A DNA stretch of 64,000 bases from positions 1 through 64,000 of the forward strand of contig NZ_AWFA01000023.1 in NCBI RefSeq assembly GCF_000682675.1, given 5' to 3'. Shown here piece by piece: positions 39,145-48,647 of the stretch (its first letter is position 1; each line of letters opens with the position of its first letter). A model generated the notes under the pieces. That model worked only from the letters and a program-made list of their open reading frames with translations. It was not told the DNA's origin and searched no databases. The stretch comes from Hyphomonas pacifica. GTDB taxonomy: Bacteria; Pseudomonadota; Alphaproteobacteria; Caulobacterales; Hyphomonadaceae. A program made the translations under genes and the position numbers.

Positions 39145-40050
39145 ATGGCTGAGATTACCGCTGCGCTTGTGAAAGCATTGCGCGAGAAAACCGGTGCAGG
39201 CATGATGGACGCCAAGAAGGCGCTCGTCGAGAATGGTGGCGATGAAGCTGCCGCTATCGATTGGCTGCGCGCGAAAGGCCTCTCGAAAGCTGCGAAAAAG
39301 TCTGGCCGCACCGCCGCTGACGGTCTCGTTTCCGTACAAGTGTCCGAAGACGGCAAGACGGGCGCTATCGTTGAGCTGAACGCCGAGACTGACTTCGTTG
39401 CACGCAACGATAAGTTCCAGTCCGCTCTGGCTGGCATCACTAAAGCCGCTCTGGAAACGGATGGCTCTGTTGAAGCTGTTGCGGCTGCACCGTCTCCGGA
39501 TGGCGAAGGTTCGGTTGACGACCTGATCAAGCGCCTGATCGCAACGATCGGCGAGAACATGACTCTCCGTCGCAGTGCCAAGCTGACGGCTGAAGGCAAG
39601 GTCGCCTCCTACATCCACAACGCCGAAACGGCTGGCATGGGTAAAGTTGGCGTTCTGGTTGCTCTTGATGGTTCTGGCGATCTTGAAGACTTGGGCCGCA
39701 AGGTTGCGATGCACATTGCTGCAACGTCGCCTGCTGCTGCCACAACGGACGAGCTGGACCCGGCCCTGATCGAGAGCGAAAAGCACGTTCTCACCGAGCA
39801 GGCCCGCGAAAGCGGCAAGCCGGATAACGTGATCGAGAAGATGATCGTTGGACGCATGCAGAAGTTCTACAAGGAAGTTGTCCTTGTCGAGCAGCCTTTC
39901 GTCATGAACCCCGACCAGACGGTCGGCAAGTTCCTCGAAGAGAATGGCGCCACCCTGAAGGGCTTCGTGCACTTCAAACTGGGTGAGGGCATCGAGAAAG
40001 AAGCAGACAACTTCGCTGACGAAGTTGCTTCCATGACAAAAGGCAGCTGA
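39145..40050 (+). CDS. tsf: elongation factor Ts
   Basis: The 301-residue nucleotide-exchange factor for EF-Tu. Its N-terminal module [20 protein letters not shown] followed by KKAL.E is the family signature, and the TDFVAR motif that contacts EF-Tu appears near residue 80. The dimerisation/core domains fill the rest. It follows rpsB after 43 nt with a GAAGGA ribosome site and ends before a strong terminator. Confidence 0.97.
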   Translation: MAEITAALVKALREKTGAGMMDAKKALVENGGDEAAAIDWLRAKGLSKAAKKSGRTAADGLVSVQVSEDGKTGAIVELNAETDFVARNDKFQSALAGITKAALETDGSVEAVAAAPSPDGEGSVDDLIKRLIATIGENMTLRRSAKLTAEGKVASYIHNAETAGMGKVGVLVALDGSGDLEDLGRKVAMHIAATSPAAATTDELDPALIESEKHVLTEQARESGKPDNVIEKMIVGRMQKFYKEVVLVEQPFVMNPDQTVGKFLEENGATLKGFVHFKLGEGIEKEADNFADEVASMTKGS

Positions 40051-40088
40051 TCAGGCTTGCCTTTCTGCCCACAAAGGGCTTTGAACAT

Positions 40089-40123
40089 CCCGGTCGCCCA
40101 TGACAGGCGGCCGGGAATCTTTT
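40089..40123 (+). terminator. Rho-independent terminator of rpsB-tsf
   Basis: A 10-bp stem, CCCGGTCGCC at 40089-40098 with GGCGGCCGGG at 40106-40115 (one G-T pair), a 7-nt loop and AATCTTTT after it. Placed directly after tsf and just upstream of the pyrH ribosome sites, so it separates the two transcription units or attenuates read-through into pyrH. Confidence 0.85.
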
Positions 40124-40133
40124 AGGAGCCTAT

Positions 40134-40172
40134 ATGGCTTCAAATAATGGAGATGCCGTTTATGCCGAGTGA
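40134..40172 (+). CDS. 12-codon leader ORF overlapping pyrH
   Basis: The short frame ATG...TGA encodes [17 protein letters not shown] lies 5 nt before its ATG and is the best ribosome site in this region. Its last codons overlap the pyrH start (40162) in another reading frame, ending 8 nt inside pyrH. It begins 10 nt after the terminator T-run. It could couple or control pyrH translation. Alternatively it could reflect a single-base sequence error that hides the true pyrH N-terminus. Confidence 0.4.
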   Translation: MASNNGDAVYAE

Positions 40173-40914
40173 TGAGGCCGACACCACCCCCTTGAAGTAT
40201 AAAAGGGTCTTGTTGAAACTCTCCGGTGAGGCACTGATGGGCCCCGGACAATTCGGTATCGATATCCCCACGTGTGAGAATTTCGCGCGCGCCATTAAGG
40301 CGGCGCAGGAGACTGGCGCTGAGATCTGCTTGGTCATTGGCGGGGGCAACATCTTCCGCGGTGTAGCAGGAGCTGCCAAGGGCATGGAGCGCGCTCAGGC
40401 TGATTCCATGGGGATGCTGGCCACCGTGATGAACGCGCTGGCCATGCAAAGCGTTCTGGAGAGCCTCGGCGTACCTACACGCGTACAGTCTGCCATCCGG
40501 ATGGAAGCGATTTGCGAGCCCTACATTCGCCGTCGCGCGCAGCGCCACATGGAAAAAGGCCGTGTTGTCATCTTCGCAGCTGGTATCGGCAACCCGTTCT
40601 TCACGACAGACACGGGCGCAGCCCTGCGCGCGATCGAGATGAATTGCGATGCGCTTCTGAAAGGAACGCAGGTGGATGGCGTCTATACTGCAGATCCAAA
40701 GCTCGACTCCAGCGCAACGCGGTATGATGAAGTTGGCTACCAGGAGTTGCTGGCTAAGGATCTCCGCGTCATGGATTCTTCCGCAGTCAGCCTCATGCGC
40801 GACAATAACATCCCTATTGTCGTTTTCTCATTGAAAGAGGAAGGATCCTTGCTGAAAGTGCTACACGGCAAAGGGACATCGACTACAATTACAAATAATG
40901 GAGCGTCTGCATAA
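40162..40914 (+). CDS. pyrH: UMP kinase
   Basis: Phosphorylates UMP to UDP; bacterial hexameric enzyme of the amino-acid kinase fold. With the ATG at 40162 the protein is 250 residues. It shows [15 protein letters not shown] near the N-terminus, [12 protein letters not shown], the [20 protein letters not shown] segment and [20 protein letters not shown] lies 9 nt before this ATG; ATGs at 40147 and 40153 are in frame but lack a site of their own. A translated leader ORF overlaps the start. pyrH-frr-uppS-cdsA-dxr-rseP-bamA is the conserved alphaproteobacterial order; the stop overlaps frr (TAATG). Confidence 0.95.
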   Translation: MPSDEADTTPLKYKRVLLKLSGEALMGPGQFGIDIPTCENFARAIKAAQETGAEICLVIGGGNIFRGVAGAAKGMERAQADSMGMLATVMNALAMQSVLESLGVPTRVQSAIRMEAICEPYIRRRAQRHMEKGRVVIFAAGIGNPFFTTDTGAALRAIEMNCDALLKGTQVDGVYTADPKLDSSATRYDEVGYQELLAKDLRVMDSSAVSLMRDNNIPIVVFSLKEEGSLLKVLHGKGTSTTITNNGASA

Positions 40915-41468
40915 TGAGTTACAGCAAGAAGGATCTTGAGCGCCGCATGGATGGCGCACTTGCGTCGCTTGCCACGGAATTCAGTGGCCTTCGCACAGGT
41001 CGCGCCTCTGTGAATCTGCTGGATTCGGTCATGGTGCCGGCCTATGGCTCTACAGTGCCGCTCAATCAGGTTGCTTCCGTCACAGTTACGGACAACCGCA
41101 TGCTGTCCGTGAATGTGTGGGACAAATCCGTTGTTGGGGCGACAGATCGCGCGATCCGTGACTCAGGCCTCGGCCTAAACCCGGTGACAGACGGGCAGAA
41201 TTTGCGCATTCCGATTCCTCCACTCAATGAAGAGCGTCGCGCTGAACTTCAGAAAGTGGCTGGCAAATATGCCGAAGCGGCGCGTGTTGCCATCCGCAAC
41301 GTCCGGCGCGATGGCATGGATAGCCTCAAGAAGATGGAAAAGGATGGTGAGATCAGCGAAGATCGTCTGCATTCCCTTTCCGATGAGGTTCAAAAGCTCA
41401 CGGATACCTATGTTGCCCGTGTCGATGAGGCACTGAAGGCAAAAGAAGCCGAGATCATGCAGGTCTAA
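40914..41468 (+). CDS. frr: ribosome recycling factor
   Basis: A 184-residue RRF that, with EF-G, splits the post-termination ribosome. The family segments [38 protein letters not shown] and [11 protein letters not shown] are present. Fused to its neighbours by one-base TAATG overlaps on both sides (pyrH and uppS). Confidence 0.97.
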   Translation: MSYSKKDLERRMDGALASLATEFSGLRTGRASVNLLDSVMVPAYGSTVPLNQVASVTVTDNRMLSVNVWDKSVVGATDRAIRDSGLGLNPVTDGQNLRIPIPPLNEERRAELQKVAGKYAEAARVAIRNVRRDGMDSLKKMEKDGEISEDRLHSLSDEVQKLTDTYVARVDEALKAKEAEIMQV

Positions 41469-42229
41469 TGTCCTCAGGTGCCGCCTCTGTATCCTCTGGT
41501 GATGGGGGTGGCAAACCGCCTGTGCCGACGCATGTCGCCATCATCATGGATGGAAATGGTCGCTGGGCAAAGGCCCGAGGCTTGCCGCGGGCTGCGGGTC
41601 ATGAGCGCGGTGTCGAAGCCCTCCGCAAGGTGGTTGAGGCGGCCGGCGAGATCGGCATCAAATATCTTACAGTATATTCTTTTTCGACCGAGAATTGGCG
41701 TCGCCCGGCTTCTGAGGTCAGTGCCCTTTTTGGTCTGCTTAAGACATACATGCAGAAGGATCTGAACCGTCTCCGCAAGGAAGGCGTCAAGATTACGATT
41801 ATCGGCCGACGGGAAGGTCTTCCCAAGGACATAGCAGATCTGGTCGCGAAGGCTGAACGCGACACGCATGATAATGATCGCTTCTATCTGAACATTGCTT
41901 TCAATTATGGAGGGCGGGAAGAGATCGTCCGCGCCATGCGCAAGGTTGCAGCAGATGCGGCTACGGGCAGGATAGAGCCAGAAACAATCACCGAAGACAC
42001 GTTCGCGGCCTATCTCGACACAGGTTGCATGCCTGATCCTGACCTGCTTGTCCGCACCAGTGGAGAGTACAGGTTGAGCAACTTCCTGTTATGGCAGATT
42101 GCCTATAGCGAACTTGTCTTCCTGGATGTGCTCTGGCCTGACTTTGACAGGACGTGGTTGGAAAAGGCAATTCAGGCATACCATGAACGCGAGCGCAGAT
42201 TCGGAGCTGTTTCTCCGGGGGAGTTGTGA
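41468..42229 (+). CDS. uppS: isoprenyl transferase (undecaprenyl diphosphate synthase)
   Basis: Builds C55 undecaprenyl diphosphate, the lipid carrier for peptidoglycan and O-antigen, from farnesyl diphosphate and isopentenyl diphosphate. The 253-residue cis-prenyltransferase has the catalytic Asp in [21 protein letters not shown] (D28) and the C-terminal signature [27 protein letters not shown]. It overlaps frr and cdsA by single bases. Confidence 0.97.
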   Translation: MSSGAASVSSGDGGGKPPVPTHVAIIMDGNGRWAKARGLPRAAGHERGVEALRKVVEAAGEIGIKYLTVYSFSTENWRRPASEVSALFGLLKTYMQKDLNRLRKEGVKITIIGRREGLPKDIADLVAKAERDTHDNDRFYLNIAFNYGGREEIVRAMRKVAADAATGRIEPETITEDTFAAYLDTGCMPDPDLLVRTSGEYRLSNFLLWQIAYSELVFLDVLWPDFDRTWLEKAIQAYHERERRFGAVSPGEL

Positions 42230-43053
42230 TGGGTGACTGGACTCCCCCCGAAAGCCGGTTTTCCCAAATTGGCCAGCGCTTGCTCACGGCGCTTTTGCTC
42301 ATTCCGATAGGCCTTGCTGTCGTGTGGTATGGCGGTTGGTGGCTTGCCATGGCCTGCGCAATCTTTGCGGCAATCATGGCCTGGGAGTGGGCAAGGATGA
42401 GTGGCCATCCCCGAGGCTTTCTGCTCTGCCTCATGGCGGCAGCCTATTGTTTGAGCCTTCCAACGGGGGTCTTGTGGCTCCAGGCGCTGATAGCGATGCT
42501 TGGCGCGATCTTTGCTTTCATGAGTGCTGTGGGGCGTTATCATAACCGGCTTACCGCCATTATGGGCTTTGTTTATGTGACGGCTATCGCGGCGGGCCTA
42601 TGGTATCTACGTGAGGGGCCCTGGGATGGACGGGAAGCCGCCCTGTTTTTCATGTCCTTCGTCTGGGCGTCTGATGCATCAGCTTATTTCGTTGGGCGTG
42701 GCATGGGTGGCCCCAGGCTCATTCCGCAGGAAAGCCCGAACAAAACGTGGAGCGGGGCGCTTGGTGCAATCGCTTTCACCACAATTTGCGGAATTGCTGC
42801 TGCAGACCTTCAGCAATCCAACCTTGTTGTGTGGATGCTCGCCGCCGCCGCGCTTTCGATTACAGCTCAGGCGGGGGACTTGCTTGAGAGTGGTTTGAAA
42901 CGTCGCTTTCATGTCAAGGATTCGAGCAATCTGTTACCCGGACATGGCGGGGTGTTAGACCGTGTGGACGGTCTTGGTGCAGTGGCGGTGATCGGCGCTC
43001 TGGCGCTGTGGCTCTATCCGCCTCTCAGGGATGCTTTAGGGTTTATGTCATGA
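42229..43053 (+). CDS. cdsA: phosphatidate cytidylyltransferase
   Basis: Forms CDP-diacylglycerol from phosphatidate and CTP at the inner membrane, the branch point of phospholipid synthesis. The 274-residue protein has about seven to eight transmembrane helices and the CDS signature in the C-terminal third (SGLKRRFHVKDSSNLLPGHGGVLDRVDG). It starts with the ATG at 42229 (TGATG overlap with uppS), 6 nt after GGGGGAG; a GTG one codon earlier is possible. Its stop overlaps the dxr start (ATGA). Confidence 0.95.
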   Translation: MGDWTPPESRFSQIGQRLLTALLLIPIGLAVVWYGGWWLAMACAIFAAIMAWEWARMSGHPRGFLLCLMAAAYCLSLPTGVLWLQALIAMLGAIFAFMSAVGRYHNRLTAIMGFVYVTAIAAGLWYLREGPWDGREAALFFMSFVWASDASAYFVGRGMGGPRLIPQESPNKTWSGALGAIAFTTICGIAAADLQQSNLVVWMLAAAALSITAQAGDLLESGLKRRFHVKDSSNLLPGHGGVLDRVDGLGAVAVIGALALWLYPPLRDALGFMS

Positions 43054-44249
43054 CGGACACGCGCCGCATCAGTATCATGGGCTCTACAGGCTCAATCGGT
43101 ACATCCGCTCTGGAGGTCGTGCAGTACGCAAATGCGACAGGTAACATCCGGTTTGAGGTTTGTGCGCTTGCCGCAGGCTCTGACGCAGAGCTTCTGGCTC
43201 GTCAAGCTGTGGCCTGCTGCGCTGAAATAGCTATCATCTCAGATGAATCCAAACTACCTGAGCTGAGAGAGCGTCTGGCGGGAACCAGTATCGAAGCGGC
43301 TGCGGGAGATCGCGCGATTGAGGAAGCCGCGAGCCGTCCGGTTGATCGGGTCCTGGCCGCGATTGTTGGCGCCGCAGGGCTGAATTCCACCTTGGCTGCA
43401 GTGCGAGCTGGTAATGATATTGCGATTGCCAACAAGGAGAGCATCGTCTGCGGCGGCAGGCTGATCCTCCAGGAGGCTCGCAAGGCGGGAGTAAAAGTCT
43501 TGCCGGTTGATTCCGAGCATTCTGCCATTTTTCAATGCATCGGGGATGGGCGCCAGCTTGAGCAGTTGACGATAACGGCGTCAGGCGGTCCATTCAGGAC
43601 ATCCAGCCTTGCCGATATGCGCATAGCGTCTCCTCAGCAAGCCGCAGCGCATCCCAATTGGAGCATGGGCATCAAGAACTCGATCGACAGTGCGACTTTG
43701 ATGAACAAGGCGCTTGAGTTCATCGAGGCTGGTTTCCTCTTTGGTACGGAGGGCGAGCGGATCGAGGTGTTGGTTCATCCCCAATCCATCATTCATGGCA
43801 TGGCGCATTTTACCGATGGTTCTGTTCTCGCGCAGCTTGGCGCGCCGGATATGCGTACACCAATTTCCTACGCGTTGGGGTGGCCTGAGCGAATCGCCAC
43901 GACAGTCGACCGCTTGGACCTAGGGATGATTGGCCGACTGGATTTCGAGCCGGTGGATGCAGAGCGATTCCCCGCCATACGCTTGGCACGAGAGGCGTAT
44001 TCCCATGGGGCAGGCGCCACAACCGTATTAAATTGTGCTAATGAATCAGCCGTTTCTGCATTTATCGCGGGTCAATGCGGGTTTCTCGACATAAGCTGGG
44101 CGGTAGAAGAGACGCTGAATGGTTATTTCGCGGGAAACATGTGTGGGATGGCATGTGACACGCTCGAAGAAATTTCCTTTCTGGACGATTACAGCCGGAA
44201 AGTGGCGGCAGACTTGCTTGAGAAGGCCCGGAGCCGAGTAGGAGGATAA
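43050..44249 (+). CDS. dxr: 1-deoxy-D-xylulose 5-phosphate reductoisomerase
   Basis: The second enzyme of the non-mevalonate isoprenoid pathway, converting DXP to 2-C-methyl-D-erythritol 4-phosphate with NADPH. The 399-residue protein shows the NADPH motif GSTGSIGTSALEV, NKESIVCGG, the metal-binding PVDSEHSAIFQ, and the ASGGPFR and MGIKNSIDSATLMNKALE segments. Starts at the ATG overlapping cdsA. Confidence 0.97.
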   Translation: MTDTRRISIMGSTGSIGTSALEVVQYANATGNIRFEVCALAAGSDAELLARQAVACCAEIAIISDESKLPELRERLAGTSIEAAAGDRAIEEAASRPVDRVLAAIVGAAGLNSTLAAVRAGNDIAIANKESIVCGGRLILQEARKAGVKVLPVDSEHSAIFQCIGDGRQLEQLTITASGGPFRTSSLADMRIASPQQAAAHPNWSMGIKNSIDSATLMNKALEFIEAGFLFGTEGERIEVLVHPQSIIHGMAHFTDGSVLAQLGAPDMRTPISYALGWPERIATTVDRLDLGMIGRLDFEPVDAERFPAIRLAREAYSHGAGATTVLNCANESAVSAFIAGQCGFLDISWAVEETLNGYFAGNMCGMACDTLEEISFLDDYSRKVAADLLEKARSRVGG

Positions 44250-44252
44250 GCT

Positions 44253-45422
44253 TTGGGGGAATTTCTCAGCCAGGGACCGTTGTTTCTGATTTGCCTTATC
44301 TTCATGATGGGGATTGTCGTCGTAATCCACGAATTTGGGCACTACTTGGTTGGCCGGTTTTTTGGGGCGGCCGTGGAGTCATTTTCTGTTGGCTTTGGCA
44401 AACCTCTCTACGAGCGTACCGACAGCAAGGGCACACGCTGGCGCGTGAACTGGATTCCTCTGGGCGGCTTTGTGAAATTTGTCGGCGAGAGCCAAATGGC
44501 GGGAGATGTCGGCAAGATCGAAGCCGGCCCAGTCGGAAAGCCTTATGCCGAACTGGGCGTGGGGCAGCGCTCGTTGGTCAGCTTGGCTGGACCGTTGGCG
44601 AATTTCATTCTGTCCAGTCTCATCTTCGCCCTCATTCTGGGGGTCCATGGCCGTCCCAACATGCAGGTTGGTGTCATGAGTGTGACTGAAGGCGGTGCGG
44701 CAGACGCCGCTGGCATGCAGCCCGGAGACACCATCGTCGAGATCAATGGCAAGAAAATCACCAATACAGGTGAGGTGGTTGTTGCCATTATGCTCAATCC
44801 CAACAAGCAGATGGATTTTGTGGTTGCTCGTGGCGAAGAGCAGAAGCACCTGGCCGTGACGCCGGTGGAAGTTACGCGCGAAAACGATTTCGGCCAGAAA
44901 GTTCCGCAAGCGACGATTGGCATCGGATTCGGCGCTGCAACTAATGGCGACCGCATAACCTACAATCCGGTAGAGGCCTTGGGGCAGGGTGTCGTCGAAA
45001 CCGGATCAACCATAAGCCGGACTGTCACCATGCTGAGTCGCATTGTGACAGGCAAGATGTCAATGCATGCCATGACCGGCCCGGTCGGGATTGGAGATAT
45101 CTCCCGCCGGACGGTTAATAAGGTATGGTCTCAGGATCAATTTACGCCTTGGCAGCGCTTGGAGCAGCTCTTCTGGATGCTGATCAGCATATGCGCCGCG
45201 ATTTCCGTAGGAGTGGGCTTCTTTAACCTTCTGCCGCTGCCGGTTCTGGATGGCGGACACCTTGTATTTAATGCATATGAGGCCCTGACAGGGAAGGAGA
45301 TGCCGCAAAAAGTGCAGGAAATGGCCCTGACATTCGGTTTGATCCTGTTATTGGGAATGGTGGTGGTGATCACTTGGGGTGACATCATCGAGACCGGCTT
45401 ATTCGGAGCAAGAGGCGGGTAA
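44253..45422 (+). CDS. rseP: RIP metalloprotease RseP
   Basis: A 389-residue site-2 intramembrane protease that cleaves anti-sigma factors and signal-peptide remnants in the inner membrane. The zinc motif H26-E-F-G-H30 lies in the first transmembrane helix. A single PDZ domain (~125-200; E. coli RseP has two) and the C-terminal LPLPVLDGGH zinc-ligand motif follow. The start is TTG at 44253, right after a strong GGAGGA site that overlaps the end of dxr. It sits just before bamA, as in most proteobacteria, which fits a role in envelope quality control. Confidence 0.95.
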   Translation: MGEFLSQGPLFLICLIFMMGIVVVIHEFGHYLVGRFFGAAVESFSVGFGKPLYERTDSKGTRWRVNWIPLGGFVKFVGESQMAGDVGKIEAGPVGKPYAELGVGQRSLVSLAGPLANFILSSLIFALILGVHGRPNMQVGVMSVTEGGAADAAGMQPGDTIVEINGKKITNTGEVVVAIMLNPNKQMDFVVARGEEQKHLAVTPVEVTRENDFGQKVPQATIGIGFGAATNGDRITYNPVEALGQGVVETGSTISRTVTMLSRIVTGKMSMHAMTGPVGIGDISRRTVNKVWSQDQFTPWQRLEQLFWMLISICAAISVGVGFFNLLPLPVLDGGHLVFNAYEALTGKEMPQKVQEMALTFGLILLLGMVVVITWGDIIETGLFGARGG

Positions 45423-45458
45423 GCCGTTTGCCGAACTAATTCAGAGAGTGTGTCGACG

Positions 45459-48011
45459 ATGCGTAAGTTTCTTGCAGCAACCTTAATGGCGACAAGTGCC
45501 GTAGCTTTCCATGCGGCTATGGGGCCTATGGGAACTGCCGATGCACAGGAAGACAGCCGGTATGGCGGTACGATCCGGTCCATCATTGTGGAGGGTAATC
45601 AGCGTATCGAAGCGCGGACTGTCCAGTCATACCTTCTCGTCGAGCCGGGCGACCCCTTCAGCCCTGACCGAATCGATCTCTCCCTCAAGACGCTCTTTGC
45701 GACGAATCTGTTTGCTGACGTTTCCATCGACAGGGTTAATGATGACCTGTTGGTGCGTGTGGTGGAAAACCCGATCATTAACCGCGTTATCTTCGAAGGT
45801 AACCGCGCTCTTGATGATGATAAATTGAAAGAAGATATTCAGGCTGCTCCCCGTGGTATTTTCACCGCGGCGCGTGTGCAGTCAGATGTGCAGCGTATCC
45901 TGGAGCTTTATCGTCAGTCCGGCCGTTTTGCCGCTAAGGTTGAGCCTCAGTACAAACCGCTTGAGCAAAACCGTGTTGACCTGATTTTTGAGATTACCGA
46001 AGGCCCGGTTACCGGCGTTCGGGCGATCAATTTCATCGGCAACAAGGAATATTCCGATTCCCGTCTGCGTAGCGAAATTGTCACGCGGCAGTCCCGGTTC
46101 TGGCGCTTTTTCAGCTCCAACGACAACTATGATCCAGGCCGTCTGGAATATGACCGAGATTTGCTGCGCCAATTCTACCAGAACAATGGTTATTATGATT
46201 TCCGTGTTACCTCAGCGGTGGCTGAGCTGACGCCTGATCAGAAAGACTTCTACATCACCATGACGGTGGATGAGGGCCGCCAGTACAATTTCGGCGAAGT
46301 CAAAGTGGAGACAGCGCTTGAGAAACTAAACCCGGCTGCGCTGCGCCGCGCTGTTCCGATTCAGGAAGGCGCCTTGTTCCGTGGTGACGCCATCGAGGAA
46401 ACCATCGATGCGCTAACCTATTCCGCAGGGATTGCCGGCTACGCATTCGTCGACATTCGTCCGCAACTGGATGTGAACCCGGAAACGGGTAATATCGACG
46501 TGACCTTTGCCGTGGATGAAGGCCCGCGCGTTTATATTGACCGTATCAATATTGTCGGAAACACTCAGACGCTGGATCGTGTTATCCGCCGAGAACTCCG
46601 CATTTCTGAAGGCGATGCCTTTAACCGCATCCTTCTTGACCGTTCGCGAAACCGTGTTCGTGCGCTCGGCTACTTCAAGGACGTTGAGATCGTGGAGACG
46701 CCAGCGGAAGAGCCGGACCGGACAATTGTCGATATCAAGGTTCAGGAGCAACCGACGGGTGAGCTTTCCTTCGCCGCCGGTTTCTCGTCAGCGGACGCAT
46801 ATCTGATTGATGTGAGTGCTTCACAGCGCAATTTGCGCGGTCGGGGCCAGTCGGTTATCGCGCGGGTGTCGGCCTCCAGCCGTCAGCAGATCGTTGATTT
46901 CCGTTTCACCGAGCCTCGCCTGTTTGACCGCAATCTTTCAGGGGGGATCGACCTGTTTGCGACCAAGCAGGATTATGAGCGTTACTCCTACTTCAATAGT
47001 GAAACGATCGGTGCCGGCCTTCGCGTTGGCTTCCCGCTTACGGAGCGCATGCAGCTTGGCCTCAGCTATCGCTTGCAGTCGGATGATGTGAACGTCACAG
47101 ACCGTAACTACATCATCGATGAGAACGGCTTCTTCGTTACGGATGTTATCCAGATCGCCGGCGCGGACACACCCGATGATCGATCCGATGACCGTTATCG
47201 CGCTGTTGAGGACGGGGATGCTGGTGAGGGTCAACGCGTTGTTGACCGGTGTGCGCCTGAATATGTTCTCCGCGAAACGATCTGTCGTGCAGAGCGTAGC
47301 GATATTTCCAGCATCATTGGTTATAATTTCTACTGGGACCGCACCAACGATCCGATCAGACCATCCCGTGGATTTGACTTCCGCTTCAGCCAGGACTTTG
47401 CGGGTCTCGGTGGTGACGTGAAGTATCTGCGCACGGAAACGTCTGCCACATTCTATCGTGGCATCTGGAAAAGCATGATCGCGAGCGCACGCTTCTCTGG
47501 CGGCTATGTTTTCCCGCTTGAAGACGGTCAGGGCGTGCGTATCAACAACCGCTTCTTCCGTGGTGGCAGCACGTTCCGCGGCTTTGATGTCGCCGGTCTG
47601 GGACCACGCGAGATCGTGAAGGAAGTTGATCCAGAGACAGGTGAAGTTATCCGTACACGCCGCCTGAACTCCCAAGGCGGTAACGCATACTACCAAGGCA
47701 CATTTGAGCTGAGCTTGCCGAACTTCCTGCCAGAAGAATATGGCATTCGCAGTGCCCTTTTCACTGAGGTCGGCTCACTGGGCACGCTGCGTGGTTCGGA
47801 TGTCGGCCAGACAATCTACTACACAAGCCAAAGCGGAAACCCCTCTGTTCGTATGACCAAGACAGCCGCATCGCTGCGCGCCTCGGCAGGTCTGAGCGTA
47901 TTCTGGGATTCCCCGTTCGGTCCGATCCGCTTCGACTTCTCGCAAATTCTTCGCAAGGAAGACTATGACCGGACAGAAACTTTCCGGTTCTCCACATCTA
48001 CCCGTTTCTAA
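45459..48011 (+). CDS. bamA: outer membrane protein assembly factor BamA
   Basis: The essential outer-membrane barrel of the BAM complex that folds and inserts other barrels. It has 850 residues: a signal peptide ending near ADAQ (about residue 30), five POTRA domains (~35-430) and a 16-strand barrel ending in Phe, the usual C-terminal signal. The L6 loop motif appears as RFFRGGSTFRGF. One barrel loop (coordinates ~47150-47300) is acidic and long, with a CAPEYVLRETIC cysteine pair that could form a disulfide. The ATG at 45459 is preferred; a GTG three codons earlier is possible. Confidence 0.96.
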   Translation: MRKFLAATLMATSAVAFHAAMGPMGTADAQEDSRYGGTIRSIIVEGNQRIEARTVQSYLLVEPGDPFSPDRIDLSLKTLFATNLFADVSIDRVNDDLLVRVVENPIINRVIFEGNRALDDDKLKEDIQAAPRGIFTAARVQSDVQRILELYRQSGRFAAKVEPQYKPLEQNRVDLIFEITEGPVTGVRAINFIGNKEYSDSRLRSEIVTRQSRFWRFFSSNDNYDPGRLEYDRDLLRQFYQNNGYYDFRVTSAVAELTPDQKDFYITMTVDEGRQYNFGEVKVETALEKLNPAALRRAVPIQEGALFRGDAIEETIDALTYSAGIAGYAFVDIRPQLDVNPETGNIDVTFAVDEGPRVYIDRINIVGNTQTLDRVIRRELRISEGDAFNRILLDRSRNRVRALGYFKDVEIVETPAEEPDRTIVDIKVQEQPTGELSFAAGFSSADAYLIDVSASQRNLRGRGQSVIARVSASSRQQIVDFRFTEPRLFDRNLSGGIDLFATKQDYERYSYFNSETIGAGLRVGFPLTERMQLGLSYRLQSDDVNVTDRNYIIDENGFFVTDVIQIAGADTPDDRSDDRYRAVEDGDAGEGQRVVDRCAPEYVLRETICRAERSDISSIIGYNFYWDRTNDPIRPSRGFDFRFSQDFAGLGGDVKYLRTETSATFYRGIWKSMIASARFSGGYVFPLEDGQGVRINNRFFRGGSTFRGFDVAGLGPREIVKEVDPETGEVIRTRRLNSQGGNAYYQGTFELSLPNFLPEEYGIRSALFTEVGSLGTLRGSDVGQTIYYTSQSGNPSVRMTKTAASLRASAGLSVFWDSPFGPIRFDFSQILRKEDYDRTETFRFSTSTRF

Positions 48012-48041
48012 GTTCCGAGCCCCAACCAGGAGGAGACTATA

Positions 48042-48632
48042 ATGTCCCGACTAAAACAGATTTTTCTTGCCATGGCGGTTGCTTTTGCGGCCCTCGTGGC
48101 TGTAGCCCCGGCTGCGAGTGCACAAGGCACGACAGTCATCACAATTGATGAGGCAAAAATCCTGCGCGACAGCAAGGCTGGCAAAGACATCCAGACCAAG
48201 CTTCAGAACATTGAAGCTCAGATCAATAACGAACTGGAGCCCACCCGCGCATCACTTGAGACCGAAGGTAAGAGTCTGAACGCTCAGCTACAGGGCAAGA
48301 CCCGTGAGCAAGTTGCCGGCGATGCTGCCCTAGTCGGCAAACTTCAGGCCTATGACAAAAAGACTGCTGATTTCGGCCGTGCTCGTCAGAAGGCTTCGCA
48401 GGAGTATTCCCTGACAGAGCGTCAGGCACTTGTTGACTTCAACAAGGCTCTAGAGCCTGTCCTGATGCAGGTTGTGAATGAAAAGAATGCCCAGGTCGTG
48501 ATGTCTCGTAGCGCCGTTGTCTACAGTGCGGAGTCAATTGACGTGACGGCTTCAGTCATCTCCAAGCTGGATGCTGCCACGCCGACCATCAATGTCGTGC
48601 GCAAGCGCATTCCTGATCAACCTGCTCAGTAG
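48042..48632 (+). CDS. skp: OmpH/Skp family periplasmic chaperone
   Basis: A 196-residue precursor with a signal peptide (MSRLKQIFLAMAVAFAALVA..APAASA, cleavage ~27) and a long coiled-coil region (~45-150) typical of Skp. Skp trimers hold unfolded outer-membrane proteins on the way to BamA, encoded just upstream. AGGAGGAG precedes the ATG. Next to lpxD, as in many proteobacteria. Confidence 0.92.
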   Translation: MSRLKQIFLAMAVAFAALVAVAPAASAQGTTVITIDEAKILRDSKAGKDIQTKLQNIEAQINNELEPTRASLETEGKSLNAQLQGKTREQVAGDAALVGKLQAYDKKTADFGRARQKASQEYSLTERQALVDFNKALEPVLMQVVNEKNAQVVMSRSAVVYSAESIDVTASVISKLDAATPTINVVRKRIPDQPAQ

Positions 48633-48647
48633 TAGCGAGGACTAACC

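Noticed and set aside
38872-39972. 366-residue minus-strand open frame across rpsB/tsf
   Set aside because: Antisense to two essential translation genes, spanning their intergenic gap; a shadow frame.
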